A stretch of 64,000 bases of DNA, taken from NCBI RefSeq assembly GCF_002563715.1, contig NZ_PDJJ01000001.1, positions 124,001-188,000 of the forward strand, written 5' to 3'. Position 1 is the stretch's first letter. The number at the start of each line of letters is the position of its first letter. The stretch comes from Isoptericola jiangsuensis (GTDB lineage: Bacteria; Actinomycetota; Actinomycetes; Actinomycetales; Cellulomonadaceae). This document shows, one piece after another, positions 45,435 to 54,822 of the stretch. Below the pieces are notes generated by a model. It had not been told where the DNA came from. It did not search any database and saw nothing but the letters and a program-made list of their open reading frames with translations. Made by a program: the position numbers and the translations under genes.

Positions 45435-48176
45435 GTGCACGGCAGCACCGGCGGCCTGCTGGGCCGTGACGACGAGCGGCGACGGATCGCCGCCGTCGTC
45501 GGTGCTGCCCGGAACGGCCGTGGCAGCGCTCTCCTGCTCCTCGGTGAGCCGGGCGTCGGCAAGTCGTCGCTGGTGGCCGACGCGGTGCAGGACGCCGGGC
45601 TCGACGTGGTCCGGGCGGACGGGTTCGAGGCCGAGTCGTCGATGCCGTACGCGGCCGTGCAACGCGTCGTCGGGCGGCTGACCGGCCATCTCGACGCCCT
45701 CCCGGCCCGGCAGCGCGAGCCGCTGCTCGTCGCGTCGGGCAGCGCCGAGGGCCCGCCGCCCGACCGGTTCCTCGTCGGTCTGGGCGTGCTCAGCCTCCTC
45801 GCGGCGGCGGGGAGCAGCCGCCCGGTGCTGTGCGTGGCCGACGACGCCCATCACCTCGACGCCGAGAGCCTGGACGTCCTGGCGTTCGTCGCGCGTCGGC
45901 TGGGGGCCGAGCGCGTGGCCCTGCTGCTCGCCGGCCGCGTCGAGAGCGGGCTCGAGCAGCGCCTCGCGGGGATGCCGGTCCTGGAGGTCGGAGGCCTGGC
46001 ACCCGAGCCCGCCGCCGCGGTGCTGAACAGGTCCGCCGGCGCCCCCTTCCCGCCGACGACGACCGCCGCCATCGTGCGGGCCACGGGTGGCAACCCCCTC
46101 GCCCTGACCGACCTCGCCGCCGACCCTCTGCTGCGCGAGCTCGACGGCCTCGGCCTCGGCCCCGACCCCGTGCCGATCGGCAGCCACCTCGAGGCCCACT
46201 ACCTGCGCCGCGTCATGCACACGTCGGCCGCCGTGCAGGGGTGGCTGCTGCTCGCCGCCGCCGACTCCTCCGGCGACCCCCGGCTGCTCGCCGAGGCCGC
46301 ACCACGCTGCGGGGTGAAGGTCGACGACGGCGACGAGGCCGAGGCGGCGGGGCTGGTCGCGCTCGACCCCGGGGTGCGGTTCCGGCACCCGCTCGTGCGG
46401 TCGGCCGTCTACCGGTCGGCGTCCGGGGTGCAGCGCCGTCGCGTGCACGCCGCGCTCGCGCGGGCCGCGGCCGACCTGGGACTGGTCGAGGCCGAGGCGT
46501 GGCACGCGTCGCGCACGGTCACCGGGGTCGACGCCGACGTCGCGGACCGGCTCGATCGGGCCGCGCTGCTCGCCGCCCGCCGCGGCGGGTCGACGTCGCG
46601 CGCCGGCATCCTCACGCGGGCGGCCGAGCTCACGCCGCCCGGGCCGGCGCGGGACGTCCGGCAGGTCGCGGCGGCGGAGGCGACGCTCGAGGCGGGGGCC
46701 GCCGACGTCGCGCGCCGCCTGCTGGGCACCGTCGACGAGTCCCGCCTCGACCCGGTGTCCCGCGGCCGGCTGGTGAGCGTGCGCAGCGCCGCGGCCATGT
46801 TCCTGGCGGACCCGGAGGGCGTGCGCTCGGCGTCCGCGGACCAGCTCCGGGCCGCGGACGCGTTCCGCGGCCACGACCCCGCCCGCGAGCAGGAGGCGCT
46901 GCTGCACGCGTTCGAGATGTGCCTGACCGCGGAGCGCCTGGTCACCGGGACGACGTTGGAGGCGGTCGGCCGCCGGGTGGCGCAGGGCGCCGCCGAGGCC
47001 GAGGGGGCGGGCGCCGTCGTGCTGCGCGGCATCGCCGCCCTGATGCTGGAACCGTACGCCCGTGCCGTCGGTCCGGCCCGCGCCGCCCTCGAGACCGTCC
47101 TCGCGCAGCCCGACGACCTCCTGCGGTTCCGCGGGACGCTCGTCGCCGCCGTCGGCGTGTTCCTCTGGGACGAGCGCGGCCGCGCGCGCGGGCTGGACCG
47201 GGCGCGGCGGGCGGCGCGCCGGCTCGGGGACCTGCAACGGCTCGACACCCTGCTGTGGGTGAGCGCGCTCGGGGAGCTCTCCGGCGGGACGGTCCGCCGG
47301 GCGCAGGAGTTCGACGACGGCGTCCGCGAGGTGCGTCGTGCGATGGGGTACGACGGCGAGAACGTCGTCAACGGCGCCGTGCTCGCGTGGACGGGGGCAC
47401 CCGCGGCGCTCGTCGAGGCGGTCGCGGCCGGGGCCGAAGCGACCGGGTTCGGCGGCGTCGCGTCCTCCACCCTGTGCGCGCTGGCCGTCCGGGAGATCGC
47501 CGGCCGCGACCACGCGTCGGCCCGGGCCCGCCTGGACCCCTACGTCGTCCGGGATCCGTTCCTGCAGACCAGCCCGCTGTTCCTCGCCGACCACGCCGAG
47601 GCCGCCGTGCGCAGCGGGCACCCGGACGCCGCGGCGCGCTCCGCCGCCGACCTCGTGGCGCGGGCGGACGCCAACGGGTCCGCCTGGTGCCGGGGGCTCG
47701 CCGAGCGGGCCCTCGCGCTCACGTCGTCGGACGACGTCGAGCAGCACCACGCCGCGTCGGTCGCCGCGCTCGCGGCCACGGAGGCGACGGTCGACCGCGC
47801 CCGGTCGCACCTGGTGTACGGCGAATGGCTGCGTCGCGCCCGCCGGCGCCGGGAGGCGGTCGCACAGCTGCAGGAGGCGGTCGCGCTGTTCGACCGCAGC
47901 GGGGTCACGATGTTCGCGGCGCGCGCGGAAGCCGAGCTGGCCGCCGCCGGCGGGGCGCGGCGGCCGGTGCCCACCGGGGACGACCTCGACCTGACGGCCC
48001 AGGAGCGCACGGTCGCCCGCCTGGCCGCGGCGGGACGCACCAACGCCGAGATCGGTGCGCGGCTGTTCATCAGCCCCAACACCGTGGACTACCACCTGCG
48101 CAAGGTGTTCCAGAAGCTGGGGGTCACGTCACGACGCCAGCTCGCCGATCGGCTCGGTCCCCGTCCGACGGCGTGA
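45435..48176 (+). CDS. LuxR family ATP-binding regulator (LAL type)
   Basis: A 913-residue regulator of the large ATP-binding LuxR group. An N-terminal STAND-type AAA module has Walker A GEPGVGKSS (37-45) and Walker B VLCVADDAHHLDAES (about 131-145). The middle is about 500 residues of helical TPR-like repeats. The C-terminus is a LuxR HTH (about 850-910: LTAQERTVARLAAAGRTNAE and ISPNTVDYHLRKVFQKLGV). Such proteins activate catabolic or secondary-metabolite genes on binding an inducer. It starts with a leaderless-type GTG. Two alpha/beta hydrolase genes follow in the same direction (first at 135 bp) and may be targets. Confidence 0.93.
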   Translation: MHGSTGGLLGRDDERRRIAAVVGAARNGRGSALLLLGEPGVGKSSLVADAVQDAGLDVVRADGFEAESSMPYAAVQRVVGRLTGHLDALPARQREPLLVASGSAEGPPPDRFLVGLGVLSLLAAAGSSRPVLCVADDAHHLDAESLDVLAFVARRLGAERVALLLAGRVESGLEQRLAGMPVLEVGGLAPEPAAAVLNRSAGAPFPPTTTAAIVRATGGNPLALTDLAADPLLRELDGLGLGPDPVPIGSHLEAHYLRRVMHTSAAVQGWLLLAAADSSGDPRLLAEAAPRCGVKVDDGDEAEAAGLVALDPGVRFRHPLVRSAVYRSASGVQRRRVHAALARAAADLGLVEAEAWHASRTVTGVDADVADRLDRAALLAARRGGSTSRAGILTRAAELTPPGPARDVRQVAAAEATLEAGAADVARRLLGTVDESRLDPVSRGRLVSVRSAAAMFLADPEGVRSASADQLRAADAFRGHDPAREQEALLHAFEMCLTAERLVTGTTLEAVGRRVAQGAAEAEGAGAVVLRGIAALMLEPYARAVGPARAALETVLAQPDDLLRFRGTLVAAVGVFLWDERGRARGLDRARRAARRLGDLQRLDTLLWVSALGELSGGTVRRAQEFDDGVREVRRAMGYDGENVVNGAVLAWTGAPAALVEAVAAGAEATGFGGVASSTLCALAVREIAGRDHASARARLDPYVVRDPFLQTSPLFLADHAEAAVRSGHPDAAARSAADLVARADANGSAWCRGLAERALALTSSDDVEQHHAASVAALAATEATVDRARSHLVYGEWLRRARRRREAVAQLQEAVALFDRSGVTMFAARAEAELAAAGGARRPVPTGDDLDLTAQERTVARLAAAGRTNAEIGARLFISPNTVDYHLRKVFQKLGVTSRRQLADRLGPRPTA

Positions 48177-48311
48177 GCGGCGGCGCGCGACGTCTCGTGG
48201 CGGGTGCCGGCGCGGCGCGGCCGACGGACTACGTGCCGCGCGTGGTCCGCTGCGGGTGACCGCCCGGCAGTGTCGGAGCGAAGCCGTTCCCGAGCACGCC
48301 AGGAGGTCACC

Positions 48312-49136
48312 ATGCCGTACGTCACCACCGACGACGGGACCGAGATCTTCTACACCGACTGGGGTGGCGGCGGTTCGCCGGTGCTCCTCAGCCACGGCTG
48401 GCCGCTGAACTCCGACGCGTGGGCCGCGGCCGCGCTGTACCTCGCCGAGCACGGGCACCGGGTGATCGCCCACGACCGGCGCGGTCACGGCCGCTCCGGC
48501 CGGACGTGGGACGGCAACGAGATTGACACCTACGCCGACGACCTCGCCTGCCTCGTCGAGACGCTCGACCTGCGCGACCTCACGCTCGTGGGGCACTCGA
48601 CCGGCGGCGGCGAGGTCGTGCGGTACGTGGGGCGTCACGGGACGGACCGGTTGGCCGGCGTCGTCCTGGTGTCCGCGGTCCCGCCGCTCATGCTGCGCAC
48701 GGACGACAACCCGGACGGTCTGCCGCTGGAGGTGTTCGACCGGATCCGCGCCGGGGAGAAGGCCGACCGGTCCCAGCTCTACCGGGATCTGGCCGACGGG
48801 CCGTTCTTCGGCCACAACCGCTCCGGCGACGTCGACCAGGGGTTCCGGGACGCGTTCTGGCTGCAGTCCATGGCGTGCGGGCACCGCGCCGCCTACGAGT
48901 GCATCGCCGCGTTCTCCGCCACCGACTTCCGCCCCGACCTCGCCAAGGTCGACGTCCCCGCCCTGGTGATCCACGGGGACGACGACCAGATCGTCCCCTT
49001 CGACGTCGGCGGGAGGCGCTCGGTCGAGCTGCTGCCGGACGCCCGCCTGCTGACCTACCCGGGCAGCGGGCACGCCCTGCCCGACACCGACCGCGACCGA
49101 CTGCACGCCGACCTGCTCGCCTTCATCGACGCCTGA
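48312..49136 (+). CDS. Alpha/beta hydrolase, non-heme chloroperoxidase type
   Basis: A 274-residue alpha/beta hydrolase. The oxyanion segment is [13 protein letters not shown] (about 25-37). The nucleophile elbow is GHSTGG (Ser96). The acid is in [13 protein letters not shown] and the catalytic His in [27 protein letters not shown] and HDRRGHGRS are typical of cofactor-free haloperoxidases and perhydrolases, which are mostly esterases in vivo. The ATG has an AGGAGGTCACC ribosome binding site. It is 11 bp upstream of the next hydrolase gene, so the two form an operon. Confidence 0.9.
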   Translation: MPYVTTDDGTEIFYTDWGGGGSPVLLSHGWPLNSDAWAAAALYLAEHGHRVIAHDRRGHGRSGRTWDGNEIDTYADDLACLVETLDLRDLTLVGHSTGGGEVVRYVGRHGTDRLAGVVLVSAVPPLMLRTDDNPDGLPLEVFDRIRAGEKADRSQLYRDLADGPFFGHNRSGDVDQGFRDAFWLQSMACGHRAAYECIAAFSATDFRPDLAKVDVPALVIHGDDDQIVPFDVGGRRSVELLPDARLLTYPGSGHALPDTDRDRLHADLLAFIDA

Positions 49137-49147
49137 GGAGCACCGCC

Positions 49148-49990
49148 ATGACCGCACAGGGACCCGGACCCACCGCACCCGACACCGTCGTCCTCGTCCA
49201 CGGCCTGTGGATGACGCCACGGAGCTGGGAGGGGTGGGTCGCGCACTACGAGAGCAAGGGCTTCACCGTCGTCACGCCGCCGTACCCGGGGTTCGAGATC
49301 GAGGTGGAGGCGCTGCGGGAGAACCCGCAGGTCATCGCCGACCTCACCGTCCCGGAGACGGTGGACCACCTCGCCGGCGTCATCGAAGCGCTGGACCGGC
49401 CTCCGATCATCATGGGGCACTCGTTCGGCGGCACCCTCACCCAGCTGCTGCTGGCCCGCGGGCTGGGTGCGGCCGGGGTCGTCATCGACTCCGCGCCGAC
49501 CGAGGGCGTGCGGGTCAACCCGGTGTCGCAGGCACGGTCCCTGTTCCCGGCGCTGAAGAACCCCGCGAACCGGCACCGGGCCGTCGGCTTCACGCCGGAG
49601 GAGTTCCACTACGCGTTCACCAACACGCTGTCCGCGGAGGAGTCGCGGGCCGTGTGGGACCGGTACGCGATCGCCGCGCCCGGGTTCTGGGTGTGGGAGT
49701 ACGGGCTGTTCGCCAACTTCAAGCCCGGGCACCAGGACACCTGGGTGGACTACGCCGCCCCGCGGGCGCCGCTGCTGTTCATCGCGGGGGAGCTCGACCA
49801 CATCATGCCGCCGGCGGTGAACCGGTCGAACGCGAAGCACTGGGAGAGGTCGCCGTCGCTCACGGAGTACCGCGAGCTGGCCGGCCGGGACCACTGGACG
49901 TGCGCGGCCCCCGGCTGGGAGGAGGTGGCGGACCTCGCCCTGGAGTGGGCGTTGGAGCACGCGGTGAGCGCGGAGCGGGCCTCCTCCTGA
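49148..49990 (+). CDS. Alpha/beta hydrolase
   Basis: A 280-residue alpha/beta hydrolase different from its neighbour. The N-terminus has TVVLVHGLWMTPRSWEGWV (about 14-32). The nucleophile is Ser92 in IMGHSFGGTL, the acid in FIAGELDHIMPP, and the catalytic His is probably in GRDHWTCAAPGWEEV near the C-terminus. This arrangement is common in uncharacterised actinobacterial hydrolases. It has a GAGGAG ribosome binding site, and a bidirectional terminator follows. The substrate is not known. Confidence 0.88.
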   Translation: MTAQGPGPTAPDTVVLVHGLWMTPRSWEGWVAHYESKGFTVVTPPYPGFEIEVEALRENPQVIADLTVPETVDHLAGVIEALDRPPIIMGHSFGGTLTQLLLARGLGAAGVVIDSAPTEGVRVNPVSQARSLFPALKNPANRHRAVGFTPEEFHYAFTNTLSAEESRAVWDRYAIAAPGFWVWEYGLFANFKPGHQDTWVDYAAPRAPLLFIAGELDHIMPPAVNRSNAKHWERSPSLTEYRELAGRDHWTCAAPGWEEVADLALEWALEHAVSAERASS

Positions 49991-50001
49991 GCGGTCGTGT
50001 G

Positions 50002-50031
50002 CCGCCGTCCCGGGACCTGCCGGGGCGGCGG
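50002..50031. terminator. Bidirectional terminator between convergent genes
   Basis: CCGCCGTCCCGG (50002-50013) pairs with CCGGGGCGGCGG (50020-50031) with one T-G wobble around a 6-nt loop. Confidence 0.6.
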
Positions 50032-50048
50032 TGCCGCGCGCGCCCGGG

Positions 50049-51284
50049 TCAGTCCGGGGGCCGCCCGGGCAGGTCCAACGACTCGGCCAGCACCCGACCC
50101 TGCGTGCCCGACGGCGGCGCGACACCCAGCAGCGCGGCGATCGTGGGAGCGACGTCGACGTGCCGGGGTGCGGCCGGGGGAGCGCCGGGCCGGACGCCGG
50201 ACCCGGCGAGGAGGAACGCGACGTCGAGCTCGGCGGTCGTGCCGTGCCGTCCGCGGGGAGGGTGCCGGAGGAAAGCCGGGGCCGCGCCGCCCGGCGACCA
50301 GCCGGGCCGTGGTTCGACGACGAGCTCGCCGAGGCGCGGGCTCATGCGGTGCTCGGCCTGCTCGTGCCGGTCCCAGACTGCCTGGACCTGCGGCAGCGAG
50401 GCGACGGCCCGACGGATCGTGGCGACGGCGTCCGATCGGTGACGCGCGGCCCCGAGCAGGTGCAGGCTGGCGACCCCGCCGACGACGACCGCCACGTCGG
50501 TGCGGGGCTCGGGACGCCCACCGGGCCGCAGGATCTCGGCGCGGAGGCCCGCCCGGGCGAGCCGGCGCCGCAGGACGCGGCCGAACCCTCGGGTGAACGC
50601 CGTCATGCCGTGGTCGCCGAGCAGCACGAACGCCGTGCGGTCGGCCGTGCCGATCTCCTCGGTGGTGGAGACGAGGCGTCCGAGCTGCGCGTCGATCTCG
50701 CGCAGCGCAGCGGGGATCCGCGGGTGCCCGGGGCCGCCCGCGTGCCCGAGGCCGTCGAGGACGTCGCTGTAGACGGCGAGGAACCGGGGCGGGCCGGGCA
50801 CGGTGACGGTGCGTCCGCCACTGCGCACGGGCCTGCCGCGGAGCACCGCGACGGCATCGTCGAACCGCCGTGTACAACCGCCGCCGGGCTGGGTGTACAG
50901 GGCGTCCGGGTCGCCGAACCGGGTGCCGTGGTCCTGCACGATCGGCCACTGCACGGACGCCACGGCCATGCCCGCGTCCCGCACGGCCTCGGCGATCGTC
51001 GGCACGGCGAGGTCCCGTTGCTGACCCTGCGCGGACCCCGCGACCGGGTCGAAGAAGTACGCCGTGTTGAGATGGCGCTCCGGCCACGCGCCGGTGGCGA
51101 CCGACGCCCAGGACGGGTTGGTCACGCTCGGCAGCACGCCGCGCCCCGTCGTCAGACTGCCCCGGGCCGCCAGCGCGTCCAGGTGCGGCGTCGGCAGGTC
51201 CGCGGCGACGTCGAGGTACGCCGCGCCGAACCCGTCCAGCGCGACGAGCACCACGTGGTCGGCCGGCGGCCGGAGCGACTCCAT
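50049..51284 (-). CDS. Alkaline phosphatase superfamily protein (type I phosphodiesterase/NPP-like)
   Basis: A 411-residue metal-dependent hydrolase. The first metal-binding segment is HVVLVALDGFGAAYLD (about 10-25). The nucleophile region is LPSVTNPSWASVATGAWPE (about 51-69), with the Thr or Ser as nucleophile. A further metal site is FVLLGDHGMTAF (about 219-230), and the last ligand is in RHVDVAPTIAALLGV. The group hydrolyses nucleotide or lipid phosphodiesters and phosphonoacetate. No signal peptide is seen. The ATG at 51284 has no clear ribosome binding site. It lies 82 bp downstream of chrA in the same direction. Confidence 0.85.
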   Translation of the reverse strand: MESLRPPADHVVLVALDGFGAAYLDVAADLPTPHLDALAARGSLTTGRGVLPSVTNPSWASVATGAWPERHLNTAYFFDPVAGSAQGQQRDLAVPTIAEAVRDAGMAVASVQWPIVQDHGTRFGDPDALYTQPGGGCTRRFDDAVAVLRGRPVRSGGRTVTVPGPPRFLAVYSDVLDGLGHAGGPGHPRIPAALREIDAQLGRLVSTTEEIGTADRTAFVLLGDHGMTAFTRGFGRVLRRRLARAGLRAEILRPGGRPEPRTDVAVVVGGVASLHLLGAARHRSDAVATIRRAVASLPQVQAVWDRHEQAEHRMSPRLGELVVEPRPGWSPGGAAPAFLRHPPRGRHGTTAELDVAFLLAGSGVRPGAPPAAPRHVDVAPTIAALLGVAPPSGTQGRVLAESLDLPGRPPD

Positions 51285-51366
51285 CGGACCATCGTCGCCG
51301 ACGCCGGGCCTCGCGTCAGCGGTGACACGTGCGCACGCGCCGGGCCGCGACGGGAGGCGGCGAGCC

Positions 51367-52569
51367 TCAGAGCAGGGCGAGCAGGACGCCCCCGGCGGCA
51401 CCCACCAGGACGACACCCCACGGCGGCACCCGCCACGCCGTCAGCGCCACGAAGCAGACCAGCGCCAGGCCGAACGTCGCCGGCCCGGTGACGGCCGTGA
51501 CGAAGACCGGGTCGTACAGGGCCGCGGCGAGGACGCCGACCACGGCGGCGTTCGCCCCCCGCAGCGCAGCCTGCGCGGACGGCCTGGCACGCACGGCGTC
51601 CCAGAACGGCAGCACGCCCACGAGCAGCAGGAACCCGGGCAGGAACACCGCGACCAGCGCCGCGGCGGCACCGAGCAGCGCGGAGCCGGGCAGCGCGAGA
51701 GCGCCCAGGTACGCCGCGAACGCGAACAGCGGGCCCGGCAGCGCCTGCGCGGCTCCGTACCCCGCGAGGAACTGCTCCGGGGTCACCCAGCCCCCGCCGA
51801 CGGCCTCGGCCTCCAGCAGCGGCAGCACCACGTGGCCGCCCCCGAACACGAGCGCGCCCGACCGGAACGCGCCGTCCACGACGTCGAGCAGCCGCCCGCC
51901 CGTGACCGCCGCGGCCACCGGCAGCGCCGCCAGCAGGACGGCGAACAGCACGAGCGCCGCCGCACCCGTGCGGCGGGACACCCCGGACCGCAGCCCCGCC
52001 GGCGCGACCTGCTCGGCGGTGCGGCACCACAGCAGACCGGCCGCGACCCCCGCCGCGACGGCCCCCACCTGCGCCACCGGACCCCCGACCAGCAGCACGA
52101 GCAGCGCCGCACCCACGGCGATCCCCGCCCGCGGCGCGTCCGGCGTCAGGGATCGAGCCATGCCCTGCACCGCGTGCGCCACCACGGCGACCGCCACCAC
52201 CTTGAGGCCCGCCACCACGCCCGCTCCGACGGTGGTGCCCAGCACCGACGTCCCCGAGGCGAACGCCACCATCAGCACCGCCGACGGCACCGTGAACGCG
52301 AACCACGCGGCCAGGGCACCCGCCCAGCCCGCCCGGGTCAGCCCGAGCGCGAACCCGACCTGGCTCGACGCCGGGCCGGGGAGGAACTGCCCGAGCGCGA
52401 CGAGCTCGCCGTACGCGCGGTCGTCCACCCACCGGCGTCGCGCCACGAGGTCGTCGCGGAAGTAGCCGAGGTGCGCGACCGGACCCCCGAACGAGGTCAG
52501 GCCGAGGCGCAGGAACGCCCGGAACACCTCACCGGCCGTGCCCGGGCGGGCGGGGGTCGCGTCGGTCAC
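51367..52569 (-). CDS. chrA: Chromate transporter ChrA, two-domain form
   Basis: A 400-residue membrane protein of the CHR family, which exports chromate by proton antiport. Both homologous CHR halves are present. The first begins FRAFLRLGLTSFGGPVAHLG (about 15-34) with FLPGPASSQVGFALG after it. The second has FRSGALVFGGGHVVLPLLEAE (about 230-250) and ALPGPLFAFAAYLG. About ten to twelve helices are expected. The GTG at 52569 has GGAGG 5 nt upstream. No other metal-resistance genes adjoin it. Confidence 0.93.
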   Translation of the reverse strand: MTDATPARPGTAGEVFRAFLRLGLTSFGGPVAHLGYFRDDLVARRRWVDDRAYGELVALGQFLPGPASSQVGFALGLTRAGWAGALAAWFAFTVPSAVLMVAFASGTSVLGTTVGAGVVAGLKVVAVAVVAHAVQGMARSLTPDAPRAGIAVGAALLVLLVGGPVAQVGAVAAGVAAGLLWCRTAEQVAPAGLRSGVSRRTGAAALVLFAVLLAALPVAAAVTGGRLLDVVDGAFRSGALVFGGGHVVLPLLEAEAVGGGWVTPEQFLAGYGAAQALPGPLFAFAAYLGALALPGSALLGAAAALVAVFLPGFLLLVGVLPFWDAVRARPSAQAALRGANAAVVGVLAAALYDPVFVTAVTGPATFGLALVCFVALTAWRVPPWGVVLVGAAGGVLLALL

Positions 52570-52638
52570 CGTGGCCTCCGTTCCGTGGTCCGCACCGACC
52601 CTAACCGGGGTGCGGGCGGAGCCGCGGCGCACGGGCCG

Positions 52639-52694
52639 CCGTCACCGCCCGGCCGTCACCGCCCGGCCGTCACCGCCCGGCCGTCACCGGACGG
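52639..52694. repeat. 14-bp tandem repeat, four copies
   Basis: CCGTCACCGCCCGG is repeated exactly at 52639, 52653 and 52667, with a fourth copy (52681-52694) differing at two bases. It overlaps the last codons and stop of the maleylpyruvate-isomerase-like gene. Because 14 is not a multiple of 3, each copy is read in a different frame. Confidence 0.9.
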
Positions 52695-53219
52695 CCACGC
52701 CGGGTCGCGCCCGGTGCGAGCCACGAGCCGGTCGAGTCGCGACGCATCCGCGGGCGCGACGACGGCCGGTCCGAACGGCGCCTCGCCGAAGACGTCGAAG
52801 AAGTCCTCCACGTGGTCGAGGCGGGTGCCGTCCACGACCAGCTCCTGACTCGTCGCACGGGCGAGGTCCCACCCGTGCACCGTCAGCTCCTCCACGGCGA
52901 CGACGGCGTTGTGGTGCGCGTCCATGTCCACCCCGCCCGCCGACACCCGTCCCTCCCAGGCGGTCGGCGCACGCCAGGCGCACGCCAGCGCGTCGAGCTG
53001 CACGGGCACGGCGACGCGCCAGGCGTCGACCAGCGACGACGGCGGGCGCACGGGCTCCTTGCGGGCGTTGGCGGTGAACACGACGGTGAGCTGGTGGACG
53101 TGCGCGAGCAGGTCGGCGACCGTCCACCCGGTGCACGGGGTGGGCAGGTCGAGCTGGTCGTCGCGGACGCCGGCGACGAGCCGGCGCATCTCGTCGGTCG
53201 CGGGGGCGAGGTCGAACAC
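52656..53219 (-). CDS. TIGR03086-type metal-binding protein (mycothiol-dependent maleylpyruvate isomerase-like)
   Basis: A 187-residue DinB-fold protein. LPTPCTGWTVADLLAHVHQL (about 27-46) holds the first metal-binding His. GGVDMDAHHNAVVAVEELTVHGWDLARAT in the centre holds the others. Relatives use mycothiol, the actinobacterial thiol, or are uncharacterised. GTG 53219 has GGAG 5 nt upstream. The C-terminus runs into the 14-bp tandem repeat, and the stop codon itself is made by the repeat, so the length may vary between strains. Confidence 0.82.
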   Translation of the reverse strand: MFDLAPATDEMRRLVAGVRDDQLDLPTPCTGWTVADLLAHVHQLTVVFTANARKEPVRPPSSLVDAWRVAVPVQLDALACAWRAPTAWEGRVSAGGVDMDAHHNAVVAVEELTVHGWDLARATSQELVVDGTRLDHVEDFFDVFGEAPFGPAVVAPADASRLDRLVARTGRDPAWPSGDGRAVTAGR

Positions 53220-53403
53220 GGGTGCTCCGTCCGGAGGGCTGCACGGTCTCCGGTGTGGACCGCCGAGGCGTCGCAACCTCATCGGCGGGCGCCTCCACCA
53301 GTATGTGAGACGACCTGACAAATCTCTTCCCGCCGTGCGGCGGCGCTGCCACGATCGGGGCACGCCGTCCGACGAGGGACGGCCCCGTCGAAGGTGAGGA
53401 AGC

Positions 53404-53697
53404 ATGAACAAGAAGCTCGTGGGCGGACTGGTCGGCCTGGTCCTGGCGCTCGGTGCCGTCGTCGTCCCCGCCGGCACGGCGAGCGCGTTCGGTTCGGTGA
53501 CGTGCCCGTCGGGACGCGTCGTCTCGTTCACCTCGGCCAAGCCGTTCTCGGTGCGCGTGTACGGCCCCAACCCGGGGACCGTCTACACGTCCTTCAAGTC
53601 CGGCACCGTCTACAAGGTGATCACCGGCCGGCAGAGCATCGCGGAGTGGCACATCGTGTCCTCCTCGGCCACCGTCACGCCGGGCTGCACGGTCTGA
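53404..53697 (+). CDS. Small secreted protein of unknown function
   Basis: A 97-residue protein. MNKKLVGGLVGLVLALGAVV and VPAGTASA form a signal peptide with cleavage near residue 28. The mature 70 residues hold two cysteines (in VTCPSGR and PGCTV at the end), which could form one disulfide joining the two termini. Between them are alternating Ser/Thr/Val/Tyr stretches that suggest beta strands. No family recognised. GGTGAGGA precedes the ATG. It is alone, with a terminator hairpin after it. Confidence 0.75.
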   Translation: MNKKLVGGLVGLVLALGAVVVPAGTASAFGSVTCPSGRVVSFTSAKPFSVRVYGPNPGTVYTSFKSGTVYKVITGRQSIAEWHIVSSSATVTPGCTV

Positions 53698-53705
53698 CGA
53701 GGGAT

Positions 53706-53745
53706 GCCGGGGTGCGTCGTCGGCCGCTCCGACGACGCACCCGGC
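53706..53745. terminator. Bidirectional terminator
   Basis: GCCGGGGTGCGTCGTCGG (53706-53723) pairs with CCGACGACGCACCCGGC (53729-53745) with one bulged G and a 5-nt loop, between convergent genes. Confidence 0.7.
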
Positions 53746-54681
53746 TCAGGCGAACCGGACGCCCGTCAGCTCCTCGGACGTGGTCCACAGGCGGGCCGCG
53801 TCCCCGGTGCTGCGCAGCGGCGCCCACGGCGTCCGCTCGGCGGGCGCACCACCGGCCCCGCCGAGGCCGCGCGGCCCGTAGAACCGTCCGTCCGCGTCGG
53901 GCGCGGTGGCCGCCAGGACGGCAGGCAGCGCGGCGCTGGCAGGAGTGCCCACCAGCAGGCCCCGCGCGGACAGCCAGCGGACGACGCGCACCTCGCGGGT
54001 GTCCTGCGCGCGCCCCATCTCGGGGCGGGCGGCGAGCAGGCTCGTGGGTGCCACCCCCGGGTGCGACACCGCGCTGGTGATCCCCCAGCCCGCGGCGCGG
54101 CTGCGGCGCGCGAGCTCCAGCCCGAACAGCGCGCACGCCAGCTTCGACTGGGCGTAGACCCGCATCCCGTCGTAGGAGCGCTCGGCGTCCAGGTCGTCCC
54201 AGTCGATCGTGGCGCGGCGGGCCGCGATGCTCGTCTGGGACACGACGCGGGCCTGCCCCGCCCGCAGCAGGGGCAGCAGGCCGGCGGTGAGCGCCACGTG
54301 CCCCAGGTGGTTGGTGCCGAGCTGCAGCTCGAACCCGTCCGCGGTGGTCCGGCGCTCGGGCGGCGTCATCACACCGGCGTTGTTGACCAGCAGGTGCACG
54401 GGCGCGCCGTCCGCGAGCAGCTTGCCCGTGAACGCGGCGACGGACGCCAGCGACGACAGGTCGAGGTCGTGCAGGGTCAGCTCGGCGCCCGGGTGCCGGT
54501 CCCGGACCCGCGCGGCGGCGGACGCGCCCTTGGCCTGGTCGCGCACGGGCATGACGACCTCGGCGCCCGCGGCGGCCAGCCGTGCCGCGATCTCGAGGCC
54601 GACCCCGTCGCTCGCGCCCGTCACCACCGCCCGCCGTCCGGAGAGGTCGGGGGTCTCGACGTCGTACCGCCTGGCTGCCAT
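53746..54681 (-). CDS. SDR family oxidoreductase (retinol dehydrogenase-like)
   Basis: A 311-residue short-chain dehydrogenase. The NADP loop is [17 protein letters not shown] (about 19-35), and LLVNNAGVM (about 99-107) is the structural motif. The catalytic Tyr-Lys pair is in [11 protein letters not shown] (YxxxK, about 176-180), and a Ser lies upstream in [11 protein letters not shown]. The C-terminal extension [21 protein letters not shown] is typical of RDH-like actinobacterial SDRs. The ATG has a GGAG ribosome binding site. The substrate is unknown. Confidence 0.9.
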   Translation of the reverse strand: MAARRYDVETPDLSGRRAVVTGASDGVGLEIAARLAAAGAEVVMPVRDQAKGASAAARVRDRHPGAELTLHDLDLSSLASVAAFTGKLLADGAPVHLLVNNAGVMTPPERRTTADGFELQLGTNHLGHVALTAGLLPLLRAGQARVVSQTSIAARRATIDWDDLDAERSYDGMRVYAQSKLACALFGLELARRSRAAGWGITSAVSHPGVAPTSLLAARPEMGRAQDTREVRVVRWLSARGLLVGTPASAALPAVLAATAPDADGRFYGPRGLGGAGGAPAERTPWAPLRSTGDAARLWTTSEELTGVRFA

Positions 54682-54822
54682 CGGGTCGCTCCTGTCGTCG
54701 CGTCCGGACGCCGGTGCGGCGCCCGGGTACCACCGTGCCACCCCGGCGGAGCGCCCCTGCACGTCCCGGGTACCCGGGACTCCAGCCCGGAGGGACTGGG
54801 CGGCGGGCGACCGGCGCGCCCG

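Noticed and set aside
45393-48095. A 900-codon minus-strand frame opposite the LAL regulator
   Set aside because: Shadow frame; the plus strand has Walker and LuxR HTH motifs across the same bases.
52639-52694. Could the 14-bp repeat be a CRISPR array?
   Set aside because: Copies are directly adjacent without spacers, and no cas genes are present.
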